This document shows, in pieces, positions 1-7,406 of a DNA stretch of 20,531 bases. The notes beneath the pieces are model-generated. The model did no database searches. It saw only the letters and a list, made by a program, of their open reading frames with translations, and had not been told where the DNA came from. The translations under genes and the position numbers were made by a program. Source of the DNA: Candidatus Heimdallarchaeota archaeon. Lineage in GTDB: Archaea > Asgardarchaeota > Heimdallarchaeia > Heimdallarchaeales > Kariarchaeaceae. The stretch spans positions 1 to 20,531 of the forward strand of contig JALUTL010000397.1 of assembly GCA_027016475.1 (NCBI GenBank), read 5' to 3'. Positions within the stretch are counted from its first letter, which is position 1. Each line of letters starts with the position of its first letter.

Positions 1-1
1 T

Positions 2-1588
2 GTTTATCCAATATATCATGGTCAAGTTTCATCTGTAGTCTCTTATCCAAATGTTTTCATTTTGAGATATGAGCAAAATGAAGTTATTGATTTGGGGGAA
101 GCAACAAAAAACCACATCAAATGTTGGTTTGTTAAAGAAGGGGTTAAAAGAGTCAAGAACAGTACTTTTGGATCCAATTTGGATAATAAATTGGAACAAA
201 AAGTCCAAAAAGAGATTGGAGAGTTGTTGCATATTGATTGGGCGGATATTCCCCTTACTTCTGATCAAAATTATGTCCACAATCGCCTAAAGGCATTGTT
301 TGCATCAGTTAAAGGAATTTATCGGTTTGCTGTCCAAAGTTTGAATTCAGGATATCGGTGCACAAACTGTGGAGAACGATCTGGCATATTTCAATTTGGT
401 AGGAACAAGGGTGGAGGGAAGGAAATTAAAAATTTCACATCAAGAGAAGGGAAATTGGGTGAGATGCTTTGCGGTGTCTGTCTTGTAAAGCGATTTTGGG
501 GCTCGCACAAGTTTAATTCAGTTTCAGAAATTGCCAATGTCCATGTCGCAGAAGCCTTGACAAAAATCAGTGAGTTTGAAATCCTGAAATCAACAATGAA
601 AGGAAGCTACGATATCCAAGTGTTGTTCCCGGAGAGCTTGGAAACAAGTAAGGTGGCATACAATCGTTTTGGAAGAAGGTTTGAAGAGAGAGAGTTGGAG
701 AAGCTTAGGGAATTGGCAAAATCTATAACCACAAGTTTGAATGACCAAGGTCTTACTCTTTCCAAATACTATTGTCTTCTTCTGATGGATGGGGACAACA
801 TGGGGAAAATAGTTTCTGGGAAATTTCTTAGTGAAGAAGAACGAACTGGGAAGCTTTTTGATATTCAGCAGCAAATTTCGCGGCAATTGCTGGATTATAC
901 TCATGAGGTTCGAGAGGTATTTCTGACATCATCTTCGTCAGCCAACGGCTACAGGGGAGAACTTGTTTATGCAGGAGGTGATGATGTAATGGCAGTCCTG
1001 AAACTTGACAATGCATTACAGACCGCACATGAATTAAGGGCGAAATATCCGAAAATGCTTGGAGGAAAAACGAACCCAACAGCTTCTGCGGGGTTGGTCT
1101 TTGTTCATTACAGAATGAACCTTGCACATGCCTTAAGCCGCATGAGAGAGGCAGAGAAAATGGCCAAAGCCAAGCCTGACAAGGATTCCATAGCCATAGC
1201 CTTCTTTCCCCACGGAGGTTCAGTAACCATGGGTCTATTTAAATGGAACTATGGGCATGAAACCGTTCAAATGGATACCCTGCCGTTTTTACAAGGATTA
1301 ATTGAAAACATCCGATTAGGGGCCTATTCCCCGCGATTTATTTACGCATTAAGCAATTTTTTCAGGTTCCTTTTGGACAAGAAATTGGATGACGAGGATC
1401 GACAGATGGTTCGGTTGGAATTGAGACGAGTTCTCAAGCGGGCAAAGCAACATAATCCCCAAGGATGGAAGCCATTGTCTGTGACAGAGATTGTCCAAAA
1501 TGTAAGCATAATGCTTGAACACGAGGATTGGAACACAGTCATTTCCTTTCTTCAATTGGCTGATGCGATAGCCAGGAGGGCCAACTAA
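2..1588 (+). CDS. cmr2: Cas10/Cmr2, type III-B large subunit (5' end outside window)
   Basis: The reading frame is open from base 2, so the protein continues beyond the left edge; 528 C-terminal residues are visible. A start at TTG 62 would be an artefact, because the upstream residues (SYPNVFIL) look like conserved Cmr2 sequence. A zinc-binding pair CTNC...CGVC lies at visible residues 120-123 and 157-160. MDGDNMGK (from residue 262) and the palm motif GGDD (325-328, bases 974-985) are both intact. In the family, the GGDD palm makes cyclic oligoadenylate when the complex binds target RNA; any HD nuclease domain would be off-window. A C-terminal helical part follows. The gene has no lesion in the visible part and ends in TAATG shared with cmr3. 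This is the large subunit of the Cmr RNA-targeting complex. Family assignment is firm; activity is uncertain because partner genes are broken. Confidence 0.95.
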   Translation, partial: VYPIYHGQVSSVVSYPNVFILRYEQNEVIDLGEATKNHIKCWFVKEGVKRVKNSTFGSNLDNKLEQKVQKEIGELLHIDWADIPLTSDQNYVHNRLKALFASVKGIYRFAVQSLNSGYRCTNCGERSGIFQFGRNKGGGKEIKNFTSREGKLGEMLCGVCLVKRFWGSHKFNSVSEIANVHVAEALTKISEFEILKSTMKGSYDIQVLFPESLETSKVAYNRFGRRFEERELEKLRELAKSITTSLNDQGLTLSKYYCLLLMDGDNMGKIVSGKFLSEEERTGKLFDIQQQISRQLLDYTHEVREVFLTSSSSANGYRGELVYAGGDDVMAVLKLDNALQTAHELRAKYPKMLGGKTNPTASAGLVFVHYRMNLAHALSRMREAEKMAKAKPDKDSIAIAFFPHGGSVTMGLFKWNYGHETVQMDTLPFLQGLIENIRLGAYSPRFIYALSNFFRFLLDKKLDDEDRQMVRLELRRVLKRAKQHNPQGWKPLSVTEIVQNVSIMLEHEDWNTVISFLQLADAIARRAN

Positions 1589-2328
1589 TGTATATTGAAC
1601 TAACCCCATATGATGTGCTATTTTTCCGTAATAGCAAACCATTTGACATGGGGGAGGATTTTGAAGCTGAAAGCTATGCTTTCCCCCCACTAACGACTTT
1701 GCATGGTGCAATTGTGGCGCAATTTCTAAGGGCAAACAAGGTTTCGACAGCAGATGTTGAGAACCTCAAAAAAATTGCAGAGCAGATCAAACTTTCAGGC
1801 CTTTTCTACAGGGTATGGAACCGCGCGGGAGATGACCTGGGATACTTTCTTCCGGCACCTGCCGATCTGGTTCCTAGTGGTGAAATGACAGAATATGGTT
1901 TTGTCAAATGTGAAACTTTAAGGATGGAAAAAGATGAGGATGCCATAACCTCTTCACCATTTTCTGCCTTTATGATGTCTTCATCTTTAGCAAAAGGGGT
2001 TAGTGGTCTTCCATTGATGAATGTTGAAAGTTTTGCAAAATACATGGATGGAGATAAAAACCACGAACTACTTATTGCAGAGCAAGCCATGACAAATGAA
2101 ACCAAAATAGGCATAAAAATAGACAGGAGAACCAATACAGTCCAAGATCAACATTTTTACACTCTGAATTTTAGACGATATGAAAGCAGAAAATTCCGTT
2201 TATCTTTTGTTGTCAAAGTAGACCTTCCTACAGATTTTGAAAGTTTAACAGAAGCGCTATGTTCCCAAAAATCGAAGGATCTTCTCTCAAAGGATGCTTC
2301 AGGGCCGCATTTCCTCAAGGAGAAATGA
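1588..2328 (+). pseudogene. cmr3: Cmr3, type III-B RAMP protein, 3' part deleted
   Basis: The ATG overlaps the cmr2 stop (TAATG) and is preceded by AGGAGG at 1574-1579. The N-terminal ~220 residues read as Cmr3, the subunit that with Cas10 holds the crRNA 5' tag: a hydrophobic beta strand, DVLFFRNSKPFDMGED, then a long insertion-rich RAMP fold. Family members are usually 320-400 aa with a conserved glycine-rich block (LGGE-like) near the C-terminus, which is absent here. From about base 2255 the frame runs out of phase through cmr4 sequence, so the last ~25 residues, up to the TGA ending at 2328, are not Cmr3. I infer a deletion joining cmr3 to cmr4. The remaining fragment is unlikely to fold as a complete subunit. 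Confidence 0.85.
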
Positions 2329-3017
2329 AAGAAAAGCTGTTCGGAGGCGAAAGCACAGCAACAGACAAGGCAGCTTCGCTTGGATTTACCGATGCGCGGA
2401 TACTCTTTTTCCCTGTAAAGTCTGCTAAATCTGTCTTCGGATGGGTTACATGTCCCACAGTGATCTATAAGTTTGCAAGGGAATCCAATTTTGAGAATGA
2501 GTTGATTCAATCGATTGAACCCAACCAAGTTACACAATCATCCGACCTGTTGATTGGAGGGTCAAATGTGGTATTGGAGGAATTTACAATTGAGGTTTCA
2601 AAATCAGAGAAACTCACTCAATTGATGATAAAGTTGTCCAAAGTGATTTATCCATCTGCTGATGACAAATATTGGCGTGATAAACTGAAAAAAGATGTTG
2701 TTGTTTTGTCAGATGATGACTTTAGGGATTTTGTAATGCATTCGACAGAAATTGTAACGCGGATAAGAATAGATCCTGAAACCAAGACAGTGGCACAAGG
2801 ACAATTGTTCAAGGAAGAGTACTTGCCTGAAGACACCATTCTTTATTTTGTCTTGATTTCTAACCCACCTCCAAACTCACAATTGGAAACCGAACAATGC
2901 TTGGACAAATTCTCAGAAACTTTTAACCATAAAATTGTTCAACTTGGGGGAAATGCAACCTTGGGAAAGGGATACTTTCAACTGAACAAATTGGAGGTGA
3001 CAGGGAATGCACAATGA
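2259..3017 (+). pseudogene. cmr4: Cmr4, type III-B backbone (Cas7-like), 5' end deleted
   Basis: The sequence from FPKIEGSSLKG to the stop matches Cmr4 closely. It includes LGFTDARILFFPV, STEIVTRIRIDPET and the C-terminal LGGNATLGKGYF block. Cmr4 forms the repeated backbone of the Cmr filament, and each copy cuts target RNA using an aspartate near residue 26 (Asp26 in Pyrococcus furiosus, just before the HTGFPVI segment). Here the first ~36 residues, including that aspartate, are missing, and the frame upstream differs from that of cmr3. The ATG at 2259 falls at the junction and has no Shine-Dalgarno site, so translation is doubtful. The 3' end overlaps cmr5 by 11 bases. The gene is recognisable with high confidence, and I believe it non-functional as a nuclease. 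Confidence 0.9.
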
Positions 3018-3393
3018 TTATGGACGACAGATGGCAAAATTTGCATTGGATCAAGTTCAATCGTTAAGGGACAATCTGATTCCCAAAGTCAACACACAAG
3101 TAAAAAGGTTGCCTTCCATGATTCAGACCAATGGTCTTGCACCTACTATTGCCTTTTTTCTAAGCAAAAGAGACAAAGAATATGAAATTTCAATTAACGC
3201 AATTAGAATGTGGCTGAAAGACCATTTCCTTTTCAAAGTTAATTCAGATGATGGAATCGAGCTTATGAACCGCATCTGTGAATTGGAAACACCAAAGTAT
3301 CGACTGGTAACAAATGAAGCAATCCAGCTGTTTGATTGGATGAGAAGGTTCACAAATGCCTTGGCTGAAGGTGAGGAAAGTGAACAAGGATGA
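3007..3393 (+). CDS. cmr5: Cmr5, type III-B small subunit
   Basis: Intact 128-aa, mostly helical protein of the Cmr5 family, which lines the inner face of the Cmr complex beside the Cmr4 backbone. Typical features are the N-terminal R..A..... helix, LPSMIQTNGLAPTIAFFLSK near residues 35-54, and the C-terminal EAIQLFDWMRRFTNA. The start at 3007 overlaps the cmr4 3' end and sits behind a strong GGAGGTGA (2993-3000), so it should be translated even though cmr4 is damaged. Length is normal for the family, and no lesion is seen. Confidence 0.92.
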   Translation: MHNDYGRQMAKFALDQVQSLRDNLIPKVNTQVKRLPSMIQTNGLAPTIAFFLSKRDKEYEISINAIRMWLKDHFLFKVNSDDGIELMNRICELETPKYRLVTNEAIQLFDWMRRFTNALAEGEESEQG

Positions 3394-3452
3394 CATGATT
3401 GAGTATGAAGCCAATGTCCTGAAAATCGACAGCAAACGACAAACCACTCCGA

Positions 3453-4538
3453 TTGGACAATGGTGAAGAAAAAACATTGAATGCAATCCCCGCTGCTGTC
3501 AAAGATCTTCCAAAGCCACCTTTCCGAGCAAAAGTAATAACTAGAAGAATTTCAACTAGAGAAAATATTTACAGGTTCAAGGTAATACCTAGTCAACCTC
3601 CAACCATTTCAAACCCTGCCAAACTTGAACCTGCCAAAATTCAATTTCCCAACATTGAGCCCTCTGTAGATCATAATTTATACTGTCTCCCCAAAGACAC
3701 GAAAAAAATGGTTACCTTTCAGGTAGACAACTATTTGCTTTCTTTGACCAAATATGCCATGTTTGAAAGAAATGATCAGGACATGAGCAAGAGTGGTTTT
3801 GTTTTTTTTAGACCCCAAAGTGGTGGGAAGCAATCAAGAGGTAGAATCGCAAATCTGCCAAGTAAAAGTAGCTTTCAAAACATTGCTTCATTCATAAACA
3901 GGAAGCGTCGGATTGTGAAAAATCTCGGCGGAAGGTGTTTTGAAGCATCAACACAAGGACGGCTGATTGTAGGACTCGGAGAAGACAATGTCCATGAAAC
4001 AGGCATCCTTCTTCACTTCATACAGGGGTTGCCATATATCCCTGGTTCATCGATAAAGGGAGCACTTCGTTCTTACTTGATTGACAAACATTTCGAGGGT
4101 GATGAAGCCAAAGCACTAAAAGATCAGGGATTCGCTTTTATTTTTGGAAAATCAAACGAGGGAAATGAAAATGGGAACGAAATGTCAGGATCCATAATAT
4201 TTTTCGATGCATTTCCAGTAAACAGTCCTACAATTGTTCCTGATGTCATGGCAGTCCATTATAGAAAATATTACGAAAAAGAAGGCTGTCAATGGCCGAC
4301 AGACACAGAAAATGTTGTCCCCATTCTGTTCCCGACCGTTGTAAATACGACATTTTGCTTTTGCATAGCTCAATTGAGGGAAAAAAAGGATGAAATTGAA
4401 ACAAAAATTGCAGCGCTTACTGAGCAAAATGTACTTGAAACCATTGCTCACTTACTTCAGGAAGCTTTGCAGCAGTATGGGTTAGGTGCAAAAACAGCTG
4501 TCGGATATGGACGTTTCGAAGAATTCCGAGAATTATAG
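3453..4538 (+). CDS. cmr6: Cmr6, type III-B RAMP protein (head of the complex)
   Basis: The open frame starts at a TTG without a ribosome site. The conserved Cmr6 core begins near residue 90 and includes GLPYIPGSSIKGALRS, GSIIFFDAFP, DVMAVHYRKYY and the final LGAKTAVGYGRFEE. Cmr6 caps the Cmr4 filament near the crRNA 3' end. The first ~85 residues are proline- and lysine-rich and poorly conserved. A better start is ATG 3395, two bases after the cmr5 stop: its frame reads MIEYEANVLKIDSK... for 23 codons before a TGA at 3464. I infer that the natural start is 3395 and that an indel between about 3423 and 3463 shifted the frame (one extra base, or two lost). It is the last gene of the III-B operon; T-rich sequence follows it. 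Confidence 0.9.
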   Translation: MDNGEEKTLNAIPAAVKDLPKPPFRAKVITRRISTRENIYRFKVIPSQPPTISNPAKLEPAKIQFPNIEPSVDHNLYCLPKDTKKMVTFQVDNYLLSLTKYAMFERNDQDMSKSGFVFFRPQSGGKQSRGRIANLPSKSSFQNIASFINRKRRIVKNLGGRCFEASTQGRLIVGLGEDNVHETGILLHFIQGLPYIPGSSIKGALRSYLIDKHFEGDEAKALKDQGFAFIFGKSNEGNENGNEMSGSIIFFDAFPVNSPTIVPDVMAVHYRKYYEKEGCQWPTDTENVVPILFPTVVNTTFCFCIAQLREKKDEIETKIAALTEQNVLETIAHLLQEALQQYGLGAKTAVGYGRFEEFREL

Positions 4539-4544
4539 TGCAAT

Positions 4545-4567
4545 TCTTTATTCTTTCTTTTTCTTAT
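4545..4567 (+). terminator. T-rich tract after cmr6, probable archaeal terminator
   Basis: A pyrimidine run made almost only of T with scattered C begins a few bases after the cmr6 stop. Archaeal transcription commonly ends in such U-rich stretches without a hairpin. The next gene has its own TATA-like box, which fits a transcript boundary here. Confidence 0.45.
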
Positions 4568-4627
4568 CCAAAAATGCAATAAATAAAGCAAATTTTTGAA
4601 TAAATTTTTTGCGTATAATTGGTTTTG

Positions 4628-4636
4628 TTTATAAAG
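4628..4636 (+). promoter_or_regulatory. TATA box for the UbiA-family gene
   Basis: TTTATAAAG is centred 29 bases before ATG 4661. This is the spacing expected when the transcript starts at the start codon. It favours ATG 4661 over the upstream in-frame TTG 4619. Confidence 0.55.
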
Positions 4637-4660
4637 CTAACTTCAATCTGTTCATACGGT

Positions 4661-5623
4661 ATGAGTTTATATACTGAACTGTCGTGGAAATTTGTCCTTC
4701 CGGACATCAAGCTCATAAGACAGTCATTGATGCTTGTCAGGCCATTCCATATAATCCATCAGTTGGTCATTGTTTATTTGGTTATTTCTTTGAAAGGCAT
4801 GTCTCCTTCTTCACTTGATTTCATCAGGGCCTGGCTCATGCTCTTCCTGTTGATGCCCTTCCTGTTCGGTTTGAATGATTATCTCCATCACAAAGATGAT
4901 GAAAAAATGGGAAGGGACAGGTTGTTCACATCTCATACGTGGCCATCATGGGTATTGCTCGCCTCTGTCCTTTCATTGCTGTTGACCATGACCTTCTTGG
5001 CAGCAACACGTGGGGTTTTAACATTGGCATGGCTTTACGCAATGATTGGATGCGGGATGCTCTATGGCTACTTCAAGCACAAGAGGCAAATGATACGCAC
5101 ATACATGTTCCGGACATTTTCCGGTATAACCTTCTACATGGTTGTGGCATCCTACTTCGGCCTATCTGCTGTCGATTGGTATTATGCCATATTTGTAGGT
5201 TTATTGGATTTGTTTTCCCATATTGCAGGTGACCTTCGAGATTATCCTTTGGATCTTGTCGGAAAGGTCAACACATTTCCTGTACGCTATGGAATCAGGA
5301 ACACCCTATTTCTCATTGCTGGTTTCCAAATATTGTCGATTGGCTATTTTATTAGTCTTCACCGATTTTCCTCATGGCAGCTCTCAATTTTCCTGATGTG
5401 CATCCTGTGTGCAAATACGATCTCATGGCTGGTTTATGGATGGCTCAATATGCAAGAACAGCAGCGGCATGAATGGCACCATGCGCTGTTTCACGGAATC
5501 AAAATTTTGACTTATTCATGCATTGCAGGCTTAATGGCATCCAATATGCATTTTCTTCCCATAATTATGATTTTTTGGTTGTTTTCCTATTGGTTGTACC
5601 TTTGGAGCGATGGAAGAACCTGA
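4661..5623 (+). CDS. UbiA-family membrane prenyltransferase, substrate unknown
   Basis: A 320-aa protein (from ATG 4661) with about eight to nine hydrophobic membrane segments. UbiA enzymes attach a polyprenyl chain to an aromatic or glycerol-type acceptor; archaeal members include digeranylgeranylglyceryl phosphate synthase of lipid synthesis. The second Asp-rich motif is canonical: DLRDYPLD (residues 191-198), followed by GKVNTFPVRYG. The first motif is NDYLHHKDD (from residue 72), in which the middle Asp of NDxxDxxxD is His. Start choice rests on the TATA-box distance; an in-frame TTG at 4619 would add 14 residues. The gene is monocistronic between the CRISPR operon and a small doubtful ORF. 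Family call is firm; the acceptor cannot be read from sequence. Confidence 0.85.
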   Translation: MSLYTELSWKFVLPDIKLIRQSLMLVRPFHIIHQLVIVYLVISLKGMSPSSLDFIRAWLMLFLLMPFLFGLNDYLHHKDDEKMGRDRLFTSHTWPSWVLLASVLSLLLTMTFLAATRGVLTLAWLYAMIGCGMLYGYFKHKRQMIRTYMFRTFSGITFYMVVASYFGLSAVDWYYAIFVGLLDLFSHIAGDLRDYPLDLVGKVNTFPVRYGIRNTLFLIAGFQILSIGYFISLHRFSSWQLSIFLMCILCANTISWLVYGWLNMQEQQRHEWHHALFHGIKILTYSCIAGLMASNMHFLPIIMIFWLFSYWLYLWSDGRT

Positions 5624-5744
5624 TGGCTTTCAAAAATTACCTAATGCCAAGCTTAAGGAGTTGGATCAGGGCAGGGCGGTGCGCCTCCTGATTCGAAATC
5701 AGGTTCGGGTTCATCACAGAGAAACAGTGATGCAGTGGTCGTAA
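5610..5744 (+). other. Doubtful 44-codon ORF or gene remnant after the prenyltransferase gene
   Basis: An ATG overlapping the end of the UbiA gene opens 44 codons (MEEPDGFQKLPNAKLKELDQ...) ending at TAA 5742-5744. In another frame, sequence up to the TAA at 5894-5896 reads as a G/S-rich stretch followed by VVVIAKTFKTKKVREFRIVV, which looks protein-like. The two frames could be halves of one decayed gene, one base out of phase. I recognise no family. The rest of 5745-5958 holds nothing else I can name. Confidence 0.25.
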
Positions 5745-5958
5745 TTGCCAAAACCTTCAAGACAAAGAAGGTGAGGGAATTTAGGATAGTTGTAAGGACT
5801 ATCATGACCTATATGCTGTCGGAAAAAATTATACTGGATATTGGTTCATGGCTTTTTTGCAATCAACCAATTCTATTTTACATTTGTGGGGATTAATTTC
5901 TCCGTCTAGTTGTCATAGATTGAATTATTTCCATGGAAAAAATCTGTAGCTTCAAATT

Positions 5959-7251
5959 TCATTCTGTACGCAAGATTGATTGGATTAAGTCTTCGATAAT
6001 TTCCTTCAAGGAGGATTTATCAATGGAAATCGCGTACACCTTACCGTTTCTTCTTATCCCTTTGGCCTTTGATGGACGATAGCTCACAATGACCTTAGCT
6101 CGTTCCAATTCAATCAACTTGTTTTCAACCCTGTGGTTGTTTCTTCCTGATGAGTATCCAATACCCTTCACAATGCCTGAAACTACATCTCCTCCTCTGT
6201 ACTGGATTAGTTGTTCATAACGGTCGATACCGTCCTGATTATGCAAATCCTGATCCCTGAATAATTTCATACGATCTGACAAATAATTGACGATTTTTAG
6301 AGATTCTTCATCCAGCTGCCTCGGAACCCTTTCAATATTCAAAAATGGAGGTGTGGCTTTGCTTCTGATTGGCAACCACTTAATGATCATGAAGAGGGTC
6401 AACAGTTCAAAATATCCCAAATTTGACGAATGCAGGAGCCGTAGCAATTGGGCTTTGTATCTCTCGCGTACCATTAACAACTTGTCCAAAAAAAGGAAAC
6501 AATGTCGAGCCGATCCATTGAGAACCGTGGACGTTATTCTAAAGTTTCCTGCAACAATGTATGGATTGAGTTGAAACAAGACACTGTCCCAATCCCTGTT
6601 TTGCAAATTTGACCAATCGACGTTGAGAAAATGATTGACAAACAGTTCAATGCAGAAAAATAAGTTTGATGCATAAAATTGACTGTGGATTAGTTTGGTA
6701 CGACCATACCTTGACAATCTTTTCTGTGTCAAAAAAACAATGAATTTCTTGCTGACAAACAATGCATCCTCTTCTTTGATCTCTTTGTATAACTTTGTTC
6801 CTACCAATTTCATCGTTGTTTCGTGGGCAATGTTTTTCAAGCTCTCAAATTCGTCAGTTTCCCAATACACATAAACAAAAATCTCTTCAGTGACAATCTG
6901 GACATTTAGGTTTTCCTTCAGCGCCTTGAATGCCCTAAATAACGCACCTTTACAACTTTCTCGAAGCTCTTTGAACTCTTCAGGAGATTTCAGGTCATGG
7001 TCAATATGTCGTATAATTTTCAAACATCCTCTTCCTGATGGGCTTAGCTCACAATGAACAACTTCGACCTTTTTCCATTTACACCTATAGATGCTGCGAA
7101 AAGGGACATTTGAAGGCATAGTTCTGAGTAACTGTTCAAATAATGCATCCTCTTTCCGTTGAAGGTGAGAATATTTGGTGCTTGGTTTGATCTTCCTGCC
7201 AAAAATTCTTGTTTGTTCAAAAGCAGAATTCAATTGTCCTAGCGGAGGCAT
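5959..7251 (-). CDS. Unknown protein with C-terminal winged-helix-like region
   Basis: I do not recognise the family. From ATG 7251 the product is 430 aa; a GTG at 7290 would add 13 residues, but a TATA-like box (7274-7279) lies about 26 bases before ATG 7251, favouring the shorter form. The N-terminal third is basic and soluble-looking, with an ELSPSGRG loop and a charged helix. The middle has two hydrophobic helices (SNLFFCIELFVNHF and YFELLTLFMIIKW). The last ~80 residues look like a winged helix-turn-helix: GIGYSSGRNNHRVENKLIEL, then a basic wing with RPSKAKGIRRNGKVYAISID. A DNA-binding or regulatory role is my inference only. It is open throughout, unlike the flanking cas genes. Confidence 0.6.
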   Translation of the reverse strand: MPPLGQLNSAFEQTRIFGRKIKPSTKYSHLQRKEDALFEQLLRTMPSNVPFRSIYRCKWKKVEVVHCELSPSGRGCLKIIRHIDHDLKSPEEFKELRESCKGALFRAFKALKENLNVQIVTEEIFVYVYWETDEFESLKNIAHETTMKLVGTKLYKEIKEEDALFVSKKFIVFLTQKRLSRYGRTKLIHSQFYASNLFFCIELFVNHFLNVDWSNLQNRDWDSVLFQLNPYIVAGNFRITSTVLNGSARHCFLFLDKLLMVRERYKAQLLRLLHSSNLGYFELLTLFMIIKWLPIRSKATPPFLNIERVPRQLDEESLKIVNYLSDRMKLFRDQDLHNQDGIDRYEQLIQYRGGDVVSGIVKGIGYSSGRNNHRVENKLIELERAKVIVSYRPSKAKGIRRNGKVYAISIDKSSLKEIIEDLIQSILRTE

Positions 7252-7272
7252 GATGACAAATGGTAAAGCGAT

Positions 7273-7282
7273 AATTATATGT
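7273..7282 (-). promoter_or_regulatory. TATA box for the unknown 430-aa gene
   Basis: Minus-strand TATAAT core at 7274-7279, about 26 bases before ATG 7251. It lies inside the codons that would be added by the GTG 7290 start, which argues against that start. Confidence 0.45.
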
Positions 7283-7323
7283 TGAGACACCTATTCCACT
7301 CCCCGAGGGAGGAGGAGGTTAAA

Positions 7324-7339
7324 AGCGCAAAATCGCTTA
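7324..7339. repeat. Direct repeat copy 1 (16 bases, AGCGCAAAATCGCTTA)
   Basis: It matches the copy at 7382-7397 with one mismatch. It also contains short inverted ends (AGCG...CGCT), so each copy can form a weak hairpin. It lies between the two unknown minus-strand genes, upstream of the TATA box of the downstream gene. Confidence 0.6.
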
Positions 7340-7340
7340 A

Positions 7341-7364
7341 CGTGGCCTTACGGAGGCTGCCACG
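7341..7364. repeat. GC-rich hairpin between the direct repeats
   Basis: CGTG-GCCT (7341-7348) pairs with AGGC and CACG (7354-7357, 7361-7364) around a TACGG loop, with a three-base bulge on the 3' side. It is followed by a C-run. This G+C-rich island contrasts with the AT-rich surroundings. It could be a small RNA element, an operator or part of a terminator for the upstream gene. No function is evident. Confidence 0.5.
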
Positions 7365-7381
7365 CCCCCCTCATTTTAGAT

Positions 7382-7397
7382 AGCGCAAAATTGCTTA
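7382..7397. repeat. Direct repeat copy 2 (16 bases, one mismatch)
   Basis: AGCGCAAAATTGCTTA, starting 58 bases after copy 1. It ends ten bases before the stop codon of the 553-aa gene. Only two copies are visible, so this is not called a CRISPR array. Confidence 0.6.
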
Positions 7398-7406
7398 TTT
7401 ATTTTT

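Noticed and set aside
1806..2135. 109-codon minus-strand ORF within cmr3
   Set aside because: Antisense shadow of the Cmr3 coding frame, without promoter or ribosome site.
5684..5702. Hairpin with a seven-base loop presenting CGA, like a tRNA-Ser anticodon arm
   Set aside because: The stem is perfect, but I find no matching acceptor strands, D-arm or T-arm around it on either strand.
7324..7397. Direct repeats as a CRISPR array
   Set aside because: Only two copies of 16 bases, and the spacer between them is itself a GC-rich hairpin. No array of regular spacers exists in the window.
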